From NCBI RefSeq assembly GCF_037992945.1, contig NZ_CP150304.1:3351501-3415500 (forward strand): 64,000 nucleotides of DNA, given 5' to 3'. This DNA comes from Peribacillus sp. FSL E2-0218. GTDB lineage: Bacteria > Bacillota > Bacilli > Bacillales > DSM-1321. The position numbers and the translations under genes were made by a program. The notes beneath the pieces were generated by a model. The model saw only the letters and a list, made by a program, of their open reading frames with translations, did not search any database and was not told the origin of the DNA. This document shows, one piece after another, positions 35,621 through 43,266 of the stretch; positions within the stretch are counted from its first letter, which is position 1, and each line of letters starts with the position of its first letter.

Positions 35621-35840
35621 ATGGGCACCTCTATATTTTCATTAAAATTTACCGTCTCCATCATATCGAATTTTCGGCTTACTTTCAAAAAAATTTCGGA
35701 AAGCGTGCTTACGGTAAAAAATCATCATAATGTAAGTTTTCGGATATGGGAAGGCATTTTTAAGAAAGACAGGAAAATTAGGCGAACGAAAGACCTAATT
35801 ATTCCGAAAAGATTTCGACAAAAATTTCATTCCCTCAGCC

Positions 35841-35939
35841 TGTGGATAACTTTACTAACATTTTCCATGCTGAGTGGCACCATTTCGTCCACTTTGTAAA
35901 CATCTTAACCACAGGTTATCCACTTTTAACTGTGGATAA
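35841..35939 (+). promoter_or_regulatory. DnaA-box cluster upstream of sda
   Basis: Two perfect DnaA boxes (TGTGGATAA at 35841-35849 and 35931-35939), one inverted near-perfect box (TTATCCACT at 35916-35924), and a weaker TTAACCACA at 35905-35913. The last perfect box is 8 bp upstream of the sda -35 element. In B. subtilis DnaA controls sda directly, so this is the expected site for coupling sporulation to replication. Confidence 0.88.
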
Positions 35940-35947
35940 CAGAACGA

Positions 35948-35976
35948 TTGTTCTCCGTGTTTATTTCTGATACAGT
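35948..35976 (+). promoter_or_regulatory. Predicted sda promoter
   Basis: TTGTTC, a 17-bp spacer and TACAGT on the plus strand, directly after the DnaA boxes and about 100 bp before the sda start codon. Confidence 0.6.
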
Positions 35977-36063
35977 AGGGGTACAGCAAGGAAGACTTAT
36001 CAATATATGTAAGAAAACACAGAATTATTCCTCGCAATTCCTACTGGAGGTGAGCAGCCGTAA

Positions 36064-36075
36064 ATGGCGACCTGA
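36064..36075 (+). other. Three-codon minicistron (Met-Ala-Thr-stop) overlapping the sda start
   Basis: ATG GCG ACC TGA with the strong ribosome binding site GGAGGTGAG ending about 10 bp upstream. Its TGA overlaps the sda ATG as TGATG, whereas the sda ATG lies about 20 bp from the same Shine-Dalgarno. This suggests reinitiation or translational coupling, which is inference. Confidence 0.45.
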
Positions 36076-36215
36076 TGCAAAAACTATCTGATGACCTGTT
36101 GCTGGAATCCTATTTTAAAGCACAGAATTTAAAGCTTAGTACCGAATTCATCCGCCTCATAGAAACGGAGATTCATCGAAGAGCCTTGACACATAAAATC
36201 CGAGCCTTAATTTAA
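36075..36215 (+). CDS. sda: Sporulation inhibitor Sda (checkpoint histidine-kinase inhibitor)
   Basis: 46-residue helical-hairpin protein that binds the dimerisation and phosphotransfer domain of the sporulation kinase KinA and blocks Spo0A activation while replication is perturbed. The sequence starts MQKLSDDLLLESYFKAQNLK, very close to B. subtilis Sda from memory, and ends RRALTHKIRALI. No other start codon is available in frame after the TGA at 36051. DnaA boxes upstream support DnaA control. Confidence 0.93.
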   Translation: MQKLSDDLLLESYFKAQNLKLSTEFIRLIETEIHRRALTHKIRALI

Positions 36216-36227
36216 TATGGCATACAT

Positions 36228-36259
36228 AGGCTGACATCATATGTCAGCCTTCTTATTTT
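36228..36259 (+). terminator. Intrinsic terminator after sda
   Basis: AGGCTGACAT / ATGTCAGCCT with a tiny loop, followed by TCTTATTTTA, 12 bp past the sda stop; it separates convergent sda and psd. Confidence 0.75.
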
Positions 36260-36263
36260 AGTT

Positions 36264-37049
36264 TTAAACGGCTTTCATATAGCCAATGGCTTCACCGACA
36301 CGGACATTAGCGGGAATGGACAAGCTTCCTTCCAGCTCGAACTTGTTCTTCTCAAAAAGAAGGACCACAGTCGAACCAAAGCTGAAATAAGAAAACTCCT
36401 GGCCTTGCTCCAATTGTTTCGATTGATCGGTAATGACGATTGAGTTGATATACATGGCACCGACCTTCACCATCGCCAAACTTCCCGCCTCATTTTGCAG
36501 TTCAGTTATTGTACGATAATTTTTTGACAAAGGCTCTTTTCCATATTTCATCCCCCATTTATTAACGGGGTACGATTTCCTCCCAAGCGTCCAACGTTTG
36601 ATTACGGCCCCCTTGATCGGTGCATGAATCCTATGGTAATGACTTGGGCTTAAGTACAGCACGAGGTATTTGCCGCCTAAGTACTTTTCCAAAGCAAGCT
36701 CATCCTCGAGCATCTCATCCATTGAATATACCTTTCCCTTAACGACGATTTTTTTATCTGCCGTTATTTCACCCGAGTCCTCGAGAACGCCGTCCACGGG
36801 ACACGCCACCGCAGATGCGGCAGCCGTAATCGGCCTGGCCCCCGCCTTCAGCTTCCTCGTGAATAGCTCGTGCAGATTGGAATATGCCTTTATTTCCTTT
36901 CCAAATTCTTGTTGATTGAGGTTAAATGTCTTTACATAAAATAAAATCAAGGGCCTGCTCCAGCGAGATTGGCTAAAATGCTTTAATAAACCTGAAGAAT
37001 GCCTTCCATTCGTCAGTTCGATCAATATGCGATACAAAGATTGATACAA
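36264..37049 (-). CDS. psd: Phosphatidylserine decarboxylase proenzyme
   Basis: Makes phosphatidylethanolamine from phosphatidylserine at the membrane. Self-cleavage occurs at the GST motif (FSYFSFGSTVVLLFEKN), where the Ser becomes the pyruvoyl group of the small alpha chain. Also seen: CPVDGVLEDSGEI, YLSPSHYHRIHAPIKG and NERTITEL-like NYRTITEL. About 261 residues. The start is probably the TTG at 37049, 9 bp after GGAG; an in-frame TTG five codons upstream (37064) overlaps that site. Divergent from pssA. Confidence 0.94.
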   Translation of the reverse strand: MYQSLYRILIELTNGRHSSGLLKHFSQSRWSRPLILFYVKTFNLNQQEFGKEIKAYSNLHELFTRKLKAGARPITAAASAVACPVDGVLEDSGEITADKKIVVKGKVYSMDEMLEDELALEKYLGGKYLVLYLSPSHYHRIHAPIKGAVIKRWTLGRKSYPVNKWGMKYGKEPLSKNYRTITELQNEAGSLAMVKVGAMYINSIVITDQSKQLEQGQEFSYFSFGSTVVLLFEKNKFELEGSLSIPANVRVGEAIGYMKAV

Positions 37050-37097
37050 ATAAATCCACTCCAAATTGTAAAATTATTCAAAAATACCTTGCATAAA

Positions 37098-37126
37098 TTG
37101 TGCTAAATAAAATATTATTATATAAT
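37098..37126 (+). promoter_or_regulatory. SigA-type promoter for pssA
   Basis: TTGTGC, 17 bp and perfect TATAAT on the plus strand, in the AT-rich psd-pssA gap, 60 bp upstream of the pssA start codon. Confidence 0.65.
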
Positions 37127-37185
37127 AAACCCTTATGAATACTATATTTTTGTTTTATTTTGTTTCATTTGAAAGGAGTGAAAAG

Positions 37186-37725
37186 ATGTTTTTACTACAC
37201 GCCCTAGATCAAACCATTAAAAAAGTGAAAGCTCAAACAGCAAATATACTTACTTTAATGAATTTATCCCTCGGTGGATTCGCAATAATTGCCGTGATGC
37301 ACGGCCAATTGAATTTGAGCCTGTTATTGATATTCCTGGCTGCCCTTGCAGATCGCTTTGACGGAATGGTTGCACGGAAGTTCAACATTGAATCGGAATT
37401 GGGTAAGCAACTTGATTCCATGTGTGACATCATTTCTTTCGGCGTCGCACCTGCTCTATTATTATACCAAGGAATTTTAATAGAATTCGGTGCTCCGGGC
37501 ACCATTTTCACCGTTTTCTACATCGGCTGCGGCGCTTTCCGCCTCGCACGCTTCAATATCAGCGAAAGCAATGGTTACTTTACAGGGGTGCCCATTACGG
37601 TTGCCGGCTGCATCGCAACGGTAAGCTTTCTGGCCATCCCGTATTTCCATCCGGCCTTTTTCTTATCCCTCATGATTATATTATCATTGCTTATGGTCAG
37701 TCCATTTAAAATGAAGAAAGTTTAA
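37186..37725 (+). CDS. pssA: CDP-diacylglycerol-serine O-phosphatidyltransferase
   Basis: Membrane enzyme that makes phosphatidylserine from CDP-diacylglycerol and serine, the step before Psd. It has 179 residues with the CDP-alcohol phosphatidyltransferase motif in ADRFDGMVARKFNIESELGKQLDSMCD (D-G-x2-A-R-x8-G-x3-D-x3-D) and about six helices. The ATG at 37186 is preceded by GAAAGGAGTGAAAAG; the 17 upstream open codons lack a ribosome binding site. Its terminator was the target of IS copy 3. Confidence 0.95.
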   Translation: MFLLHALDQTIKKVKAQTANILTLMNLSLGGFAIIAVMHGQLNLSLLLIFLAALADRFDGMVARKFNIESELGKQLDSMCDIISFGVAPALLLYQGILIEFGAPGTIFTVFYIGCGAFRLARFNISESNGYFTGVPITVAGCIATVSFLAIPYFHPAFFLSLMIILSLLMVSPFKMKKV

Positions 37726-37732
37726 TGGCGAA

Positions 37733-37760
37733 AGCGGATGTCCTAAACCGGACATCCGCC
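37733..37760. repeat. Target-site duplication of IS copy 3, left copy (whole terminator hairpin)
   Basis: 28 bp identical to 39511-39538, containing GCGGATGTCC / GGACATCCGC. It lies 8 bp past the pssA stop; its T-tract is now at the far side of the element. Confidence 0.93.
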
Positions 37761-37869
37761 CAGTTTGTAGACAAAAGGGGTTCGGAATTAAAAAATTCCG
37801 AACCCCTTTTGAAATTCCTTTGAAATTTTGACCAAAGGTTACGAGATTTGGGCTCTTCGAGCCACTATG

Positions 37870-39238
37870 TTAAGCCATTTTAGGACCTTGCCATGTCCAA
37901 GTGGCCATCTTCTTTAAATTCATGGCAGCGAAAGTAAGCATCGCCTGCATCGACAATTTTTTAAGTCCCCTTAAAGTAGTCCAACGCATACCATGCTTTT
38001 CTTTTGCATCTGCGAATACACGCTCAATCGTTTCTTTGCGTTTCGCATATATAGGTTTTACCTCTTGATGATGACGCAGATGATCTGCTTCTTCCACATA
38101 TGCTTGCCAGATATGCCGTGTCACTACTTTTTGATGGTCTTTGCTTTCCGTACACCGTGATAAAAATGAGCATGTTGCACAAATTTGTTTGGGCGATTTG
38201 TACTCGCGATAGCCCTCTTTATTTGTTGTTGAGTACTTTAAAGTTTCTCCCGAAGGGCAAAGGTAACAATCAAAGTGTTCATCGTAAACATAGTCATGTT
38301 TGCGAAAGAATCCTTCTTTTGTACGAGGACGTGTATAGGGTAAAGCAGGTGTGATTTCTTTGTTAAATAGGTAGCTTGTAATCGCTTGTAATCGCTGGTG
38401 TTTTATAAGCTGCATCTGCGGCAACTGCTTCTGGTTTTCCAACTTTCTCAATCACTTGCTCAACAAGTGGCTCCAAAATATGACTGTCATGTGTATTACC
38501 AGGTGTTACAATCGTTCCCAATACAAAACCGTTGCCGTCTGCGGCCGCATGGAATGAATAGGCAAACTGTTTTGTTCGTTCATCTTTCACATAGTAGCCA
38601 CTCTCAGGATCCGTAGTACTTTCTTTAATTGCTTTGGTTTCTTCCTTATCAAATTTATCTGGTGGAAAAGGCTTCTTTCCATGGTTTTCACGATCTTGAT
38701 TGATTTCTTCTTGAAGACGTCCTTGATACGCTCGTGTTTCTTTACGAACGATTTTCTTTTCAAATTTCCGTTTATTCGCACTGGCTTTCACATGTGTGGA
38801 ATCCACGAAAACGTGTTCTACACTTATTAACTTTTTATTAGCAGCTGTCATTAAAATGCGACAGAAAATCTGTTCAAACAGGTCTGTATCTTTAAAGCGT
38901 CGCTCATAATTTTTTCCGAACGTAGAGAAATGAGGTACTTTATCATGGAAACCATAGCCTAAGAACCAACGGTAAGCCATATTGGTTTCAACTTCTTCAA
39001 TCGTTTTACGCATGGAACGAATACCGAAGGTATATTGAATGAAAGTCAGTTTAACTAAAATAACTGGATCAATACTTGGGCGTCCTACCTCTGAGTACAT
39101 ATCTTTCACCAAGTCATAAATGAAAGTGAAGTCAATGGCAGCCTCCATTTTACGAACCAAATGGTTCGGTGGCACCAGTTGATCTAAAGTAATCATTTCA
39201 AGTTGATCTCGCTGAATAGAATCATGTTTAGAAAGCAT
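37870..39238 (-). pseudogene. IS1182-like transposase disrupted by a 10-bp tandem duplication
   Basis: Same transposase as copies 1 and 2, but GCTTGTAATC is present twice in tandem (38374-38393, plus-strand reading), shifting the frame just after AVAADAAYKTPAITS. The first part stops after about 291 residues with DYKLPI and lacks the catalytic Glu; the second part (37870-38451) encodes the rest without a start. Everything else is intact, so the inactivation looks recent. A minor change is MNLKKMA instead of MNVKKMA near the end. Confidence 0.95.
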
Positions 39239-39317
39239 CCTCATCACCTCAAGTTTTAATCCTTCAATTTTAAAACAAAAATGACTCCAGTCAAAAGTGT
39301 TCTATCTAAAAGGTAAG

Positions 39318-39447
39318 ACAAAGTTGATTGGAACGGAAGGTACGAGACTCCTGCGGGAAAAGCGCGTCTAGGGGAGACCCCGCAGGCAAAGCCGAGGAGG
39401 CTCCCCGACCGCCCGCGGAAAGCGAGTGCCTGGAGTGGAAATCAACG
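39318..39447 (-). repeat. GC-rich Bacillaceae repeat inside IS copy 3
   Basis: Same block as in copies 1 and 2, reading GAACGGAAGGTACGAGACTC through GAGTGGAAATCAACG. It ends next to the 16-bp segment TCTAAATTGTACAGGC, absent from copy 2. Confidence 0.75.
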
Positions 39448-39510
39448 TCTAAATTGTACAGGCCATAAAAATAGACAAACTCGATTTTCATCGAGTTTGT
39501 CTACAGTCTG

Positions 39511-39538
39511 AGCGGATGTCCTAAACCGGACATCCGCC
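39511..39538. repeat. Target-site duplication of IS copy 3, right copy
   Basis: Perfect 28-bp repeat of 37733-37760, followed by TTTTTG, the T-tract of the original plus-strand pssA terminator. Confidence 0.93.
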
Positions 39539-39568
39539 TTTTTGTTCCTATTCACCCTGAAAGCTCCC

Positions 39569-41359
39569 CTATGCTTTTTTGACAAGCGGATCGGTCAGGT
39601 TCATGAATTCCTCGACATCGTCCATGCAGGCAAGAACCGCTTCTTCCCAGAAATCACGTGTCGTCAAGTCGACACCCAAATGCTTCTTCGCCAAATCCTC
39701 GACTTTCATCGAACCGGTATCCTTTAATAAAGCGATATATTTTTCTTCGAATCCTGCAGGTTCCTTCAGGGCATTCGCATAGATCCCCAAGGAGAACAAG
39801 TATCCGAATGTGTACGGGAAATTATAAAATGGTACACCCGTAATATAGAAATGAAGCTTTGAAGCCCAGAACGTTGGATGATAATCACTTAAGGCGTCCC
39901 CATAGGCGTCTTTTTGGGCGTCAAGCATCAGTTCATTCAATCGTTCAGCACTGACATAGCCCTGTTTCCTCTCCTCATAAAATTTGGTCTCGAATAAAAA
40001 GCGGGCATGAATATTCATTAACAATGCCACCGAACGCTGAATTTTATCTTCTAATTGAACCAGCTTTTCTTCCTCACTGCCCGCTTCCTTCACAGCAGCA
40101 TCGGAAACGACCATTTCAGCAAAGGTAGAGGCTGTTTCAGCCACGTTCATCGCATATGATCGATTCAACGGATGGATATCCCTCATGGCATAAGAATGGA
40201 ACGCATGCCCCAATTCATGGGCCAATGTCGATACATTCGAGGGTGTACCTGAATATGTCATGAATATCCTGGACTGCTTGCTTAATGGGAACCCCGTACA
40301 AAACCCGCCAGGCCTCTTACCAGGCCTGTCCTCCGCTTCAATCCAGCTGTCATCGAAGGCTTTTTGAGTGAAGCTAGCTAACTCCGTGCCGAATTTAGAG
40401 AATTGCTGCACGATGAAATCCGCGCCTTCTTGATAATCCATCACTTTGGACTCCGCGGTCACCGCGAGCGGCGCATCCAGATCGGCCCAACTCAATTTAT
40501 CCATATCCAGTAACTCCGCTTTCCTTTGTAAAAACCTCACCAACGGCTCCTTATGATCGGCAATGACATCCCACATGCTCTCGAGGGTTTCTTTTTTCAT
40601 CCTCCCGATTTCAAGCGGCTCTTTCAAAATATCATCCCAGCCCCTTTTTTCATTCACACTGAGACGAAATCCAGCAAGGTGGTTCAACGTCCGGGCAAAA
40701 AGATCACTTTTTTCTTCCCAAGCCTGTTCCCATGCAGCTAACAATTCTTTTCTCGCCTCTTGATCTGGCTCGGAAAATTTATTCGCCGCTTGTCCTACCG
40801 ACAGCTTGTCCCCTTTATACGGAATGGTCATGGAACCGACGATCGTATCATACATTTGGCTCCAGCCTTCGAATCCGTCCAAGGACAATTGCGTAATCAA
40901 TGCCTCTTCCTTCACCGAGAGCCTTTCCTTAGCCCTCTCGCGACGTTCATTCAATACGAATTTCACTTCATCCAACGGTTCTTTGCCGAGCATGCTTTGA
41001 AAAAACGAATCATCAAGCTGGATCAGCTTTTCATCAAGCTTGCTGATAGCCATTTTGAGCGATGCAACGATTTTCATTTGTTTGATCCGCAGCTGCCCTG
41101 CCTTTTTATCCTGCGAGTTTTGAGCTTCCAGGCATCCGATGAAGGCGCCTGCCTGCGTGGACTTCATATTGGTGTTTTTCAATAGGTCGAATGCCTCGAT
41201 CAATGGGCCTTCATCATTTTCTTCTGGTTTGATAGTACTTATAAGCAAGTCGAGCTCCTGCACCTCATCCTTGATTTCATCCAAAAAATTCAGGAACTCT
41301 ATGGAAGAGCTTCCTCCTTTAAAAAAAATGTCCAAATCCCATGTTAAAGAATATCCCAT
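39569..41359 (-). CDS. M3-family oligoendopeptidase (PepF-like)
   Basis: Cytoplasmic zinc metallopeptidase of 596 residues that trims short peptides. The zinc site LAHELGHAFHSYAM (HExxH) is intact and is followed by NVAETASTFAEMVV, which provides the third ligand. FCTGFPLSKQSRIFMTYSGT and GYLFSLGIYANALKE are typical of the pepF/M3 group. The ATG at 41359 follows AAAGGGGGCATGCAAA. Monocistronic by its surroundings. Confidence 0.92.
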   Translation of the reverse strand: MGYSLTWDLDIFFKGGSSSIEFLNFLDEIKDEVQELDLLISTIKPEENDEGPLIEAFDLLKNTNMKSTQAGAFIGCLEAQNSQDKKAGQLRIKQMKIVASLKMAISKLDEKLIQLDDSFFQSMLGKEPLDEVKFVLNERRERAKERLSVKEEALITQLSLDGFEGWSQMYDTIVGSMTIPYKGDKLSVGQAANKFSEPDQEARKELLAAWEQAWEEKSDLFARTLNHLAGFRLSVNEKRGWDDILKEPLEIGRMKKETLESMWDVIADHKEPLVRFLQRKAELLDMDKLSWADLDAPLAVTAESKVMDYQEGADFIVQQFSKFGTELASFTQKAFDDSWIEAEDRPGKRPGGFCTGFPLSKQSRIFMTYSGTPSNVSTLAHELGHAFHSYAMRDIHPLNRSYAMNVAETASTFAEMVVSDAAVKEAGSEEEKLVQLEDKIQRSVALLMNIHARFLFETKFYEERKQGYVSAERLNELMLDAQKDAYGDALSDYHPTFWASKLHFYITGVPFYNFPYTFGYLFSLGIYANALKEPAGFEEKYIALLKDTGSMKVEDLAKKHLGVDLTTRDFWEEAVLACMDDVEEFMNLTDPLVKKA

Positions 41360-41515
41360 TTTGCATGCCCCCTTTTATCAATAAGTTCATTATAGGGGTT
41401 TAGCCTGCATTTTTCTAACTAAAACGAATTTTCAGTATTTTTTAAAACATTTTTCTATATCTAAGATTAAAATAGTGTTATGATGAATATATTCTTCAAG
41501 AAAGGGGTGGTTCAT

Positions 41516-41818
41516 ATGAAATTCATCATCCAGCTGTCTGCCATCATACTCCTTTTATGGACCGTGCCCGCGCAGTTCCATCAGCATGCACAACAGCTAG
41601 CCCTTGAAGAACATACCGATGTTCACCATTGGGATAAGGCCGATAAAAAAGTGCCTCTCATTCCTGCCTTAAGTTCGTTGCAGGCGATCATCATAATTCT
41701 GTTAGTTGAATTTTCGATTTTAAGTTTTCTTTATTTCCATACAAATCTGCGACAAAGGTATCTAAGTCCCGTGTTTTTCCAGGCGAATAACGTAGCCGCC
41801 CACTCCGACATTTTATAA
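41516..41818 (+). CDS. Small secreted or membrane protein, function unknown
   Basis: 100-residue protein with an N-terminal signal or anchor (MKFIIQLSAIILLLWTVPAQ), a short His-rich hydrophilic stretch (FHQHAQQLALEEHTDVHHWD), and a second hydrophobic helix (about 58-78). The ATG at 41516 follows AGAAAGGGGTGGTTCAT, a strong ribosome binding site. The cluster of histidines could bind metal, but that is speculation. It is followed 25 bp later by another small ORF and a shared terminator. Confidence 0.65.
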   Translation: MKFIIQLSAIILLLWTVPAQFHQHAQQLALEEHTDVHHWDKADKKVPLIPALSSLQAIIIILLVEFSILSFLYFHTNLRQRYLSPVFFQANNVAAHSDIL

Positions 41819-41843
41819 AAAATAAAATCGAGGAGTGATTCAT

Positions 41844-41960
41844 ATGTTGTTTCGTTTTATTATGATAGGGATCTTTTCTTTAACCGCATCACGTCTGTTC
41901 CTATTTCAGGGAATCGAGATTTATCATGCATTCGCTGATATGATCAGAAGTAAATACTAA
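41844..41960 (+). CDS. Small hydrophobic protein, 38 residues, function unknown
   Basis: MLFRFIMIGIFSLTASRLFL begins a single predicted membrane segment, followed by a short tail ending ADMIRSKY. The ATG is 8 bp after GAGGAGTG, and the stop is 4 bp before a strong terminator. It forms a two-gene unit with the ORF at 41516. No family recognised. Confidence 0.6.
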   Translation: MLFRFIMIGIFSLTASRLFLFQGIEIYHAFADMIRSKY

Positions 41961-41963
41961 AGC

Positions 41964-42001
41964 AAAAAGAGTGCCGGGAAATGTGCCGGCACTCTTTTTT
42001 T
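41964..42001 (+). terminator. Strong intrinsic terminator
   Basis: AAAAAGAGTGCCGG and CCGGCACTCTTTTTTT around a short loop. It closes the two-gene unit 41516-41960. Confidence 0.92.
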
Positions 42002-42034
42002 ACGTTGGTTCTTTTCGTAAAGATTGATATTTTT

Positions 42035-42120
42035 TAAAGCGGAGTTGCGGACTCACCGCCCGCCCAAGCGAAGCGAGCATCGCGGGGAATCCACCCAAAC
42101 CGCATTATGCGGAAATAGCC
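42035..42120. repeat. Possible decayed GC-rich repeat
   Basis: GGAGTTGCGGACTCACCGCC, AAGCGAAGCGAGCATCGCGG and similar pieces recall the IS-borne block but do not align throughout. Nothing else is seen in the 42002-42127 gap. Confidence 0.3.
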
Positions 42121-42127
42121 TTTGCGT

Positions 42128-42850
42128 TTAACCTTTAGCCTTCTTTTCCTTCTCTTTTTCCGCCCTGTAAAATTCATGGAACATCTTCATTAACGCGCGT
42201 TTCTCGATCCTTGATACATAACTGCGGGAAATCCCTAGCTCTTTGGCGATTTCCCGTTGGGTTTTTTCCTTTTTCAAGTCCAGCCCGAACCTGCCTACAA
42301 TGACCTCCTTTTCCCGTTCATCCAATATATCAATATATTTTTTCACCTTTTCAATTTCCATATTAAGCTGGATCGTATCGATGACATCTTCAGATTCCGA
42401 TTTCAGTACATCGATTAAACTGATTTCATTTCCCTCTTTATCCTGGCCAATTGGATCATGCAAGGAAATATCCTTTTTCGTTTTCTTTGTGGCGCGTAAA
42501 TGCATCAGGATTTCATTCTCGATACATCTCGCCGCATACGTAGCGAGCTTTGTACCTTTCCCATCCGAATAACTTTCAATCGCTTTTATCAGACCGATCG
42601 TCCCGATCGAAATCAAATCCTCCGTATCTTCGCCCGTGTTCTCGAATTTCTTGACAATATGGGCAACAAGCCTAAGGTTATGCTCGATTAAGATGTTACG
42701 GGCATCCCCATCCCCCTCACTCATGAGCTTCAGATATTTCTTTTCATCCTGAGATGATAAAGGCTGGGGAAAAGCATTGTTTTTTACATAGGAAACAAAT
42801 AAGTAAAATTCTTTGATGATATATCCGACAACTGTAAGTATTCCGGGCAT
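42128..42850 (-). CDS. sigK: RNA polymerase sporulation sigma factor SigK (pro-form), uninterrupted
   Basis: Late mother-cell sigma factor, 240 residues. It starts MPGILTVVGYIIKEFYLFVS, exactly 20 residues of hydrophobic pro-sequence before YVKNNAFPQPLS, where SpoIVFB cleaves in B. subtilis. Region 2 (NLRLVAHIVKKFENTGED, LISIGTIGLIKAIESY) and region 4 (REKEVIVGRFGLDL, QREIAKELGISRSYVSRIEKRALMK) are in one frame, with no skin-type element between them. The ATG at 42850, behind GGGGGATGAAACCA, is chosen over two ATGs upstream because it gives the right pro-sequence length. Confidence 0.96.
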   Translation of the reverse strand: MPGILTVVGYIIKEFYLFVSYVKNNAFPQPLSSQDEKKYLKLMSEGDGDARNILIEHNLRLVAHIVKKFENTGEDTEDLISIGTIGLIKAIESYSDGKGTKLATYAARCIENEILMHLRATKKTKKDISLHDPIGQDKEGNEISLIDVLKSESEDVIDTIQLNMEIEKVKKYIDILDEREKEVIVGRFGLDLKKEKTQREIAKELGISRSYVSRIEKRALMKMFHEFYRAEKEKEKKAKG

Positions 42851-43041
42851 TGGTTTCATCCCCCGTTTCTTTGGTCCCCTCATTCATACCTATGCAGGAG
42901 TGGGCTTGTTCGTGTCTGTCCCGATAAAAGAAATCATGAAAGGATGAAATGTTTGTATCGCCAATGGATGAATTCCCAATCGGACAAAACCATTCAATCA
43001 TATAATACAAGTGAATTTTTAAGGAAAGGGGGTGTCTTGGA

Positions 43042-43224
43042 ATGGGATATAACTATGGACCATACGGTTGCGGCAACTATGGGTATCCGGCTCCGCCGCC
43101 AAATTATGGCGGCGGTTACGGATACGGTTATGGCCTGTTTATAGTGCTGTTGATTGTATTGCTTATCTTCGGGTTCTGCTGGTTCCCGGGATATGGATAT
43201 GGCGGACAAAGTTCGTGCTGCTAA
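43042..43224 (+). CDS. YjcZ-family sporulation protein
   Basis: 60-residue protein with a Gly/Tyr/Pro-rich N-terminus (GYNYGPYGCGNYGYPAPPPN), one hydrophobic helix (LFIVLLIVLLIFGFCWFPG) and a Cys-rich end (GGQSSCC). This is the architecture of the small YjcZ/YtzL-type spore proteins. The ATG follows AAGGAAAGGGGGTG. Its place next to sigK fits late sporulation, without direct evidence of regulation. Confidence 0.8.
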   Translation: MGYNYGPYGCGNYGYPAPPPNYGGGYGYGYGLFIVLLIVLLIFGFCWFPGYGYGGQSSCC

Positions 43225-43230
43225 AAGGAA

Positions 43231-43266
43231 AAAACTCGGCATTTGGCCGAGTTTTCCGAGTTTTTT
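43231..43266 (+). terminator. Intrinsic terminator after the YjcZ-family gene
   Basis: AACTCGGC, short loop, GCCGAGTT, then CCGAGTTTTTT, starting 8 bp past the stop. Confidence 0.8.

Larger units (their letters stand above)
37761..39510 (-). mobile_element. IS1182-like insertion sequence, copy 3 (1,750 bp), transposase broken
   Basis: Begins CAGTTTGTAGACAAA and ends with the complement of CAGACTGTAGACAAA. It has the full noncoding ends: GGGGTTCGGAATT / AATTCCGAACCCC hairpin at about 37777-37810 and the AGACAAACTCGAT hairpin at 39472-39503. The length difference from copies 1 and 2 is fully explained by the 60-bp, 16-bp, 10-bp and 1-bp indels described in the other entries. It separates pssA from pepF. 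Confidence 0.93.

Noticed and set aside
36047..36063. A longer Sda with an upstream start
   Set aside because: A TGA at 36051 closes the frame and no alternative start codon lies between it and the ATG at 36075.
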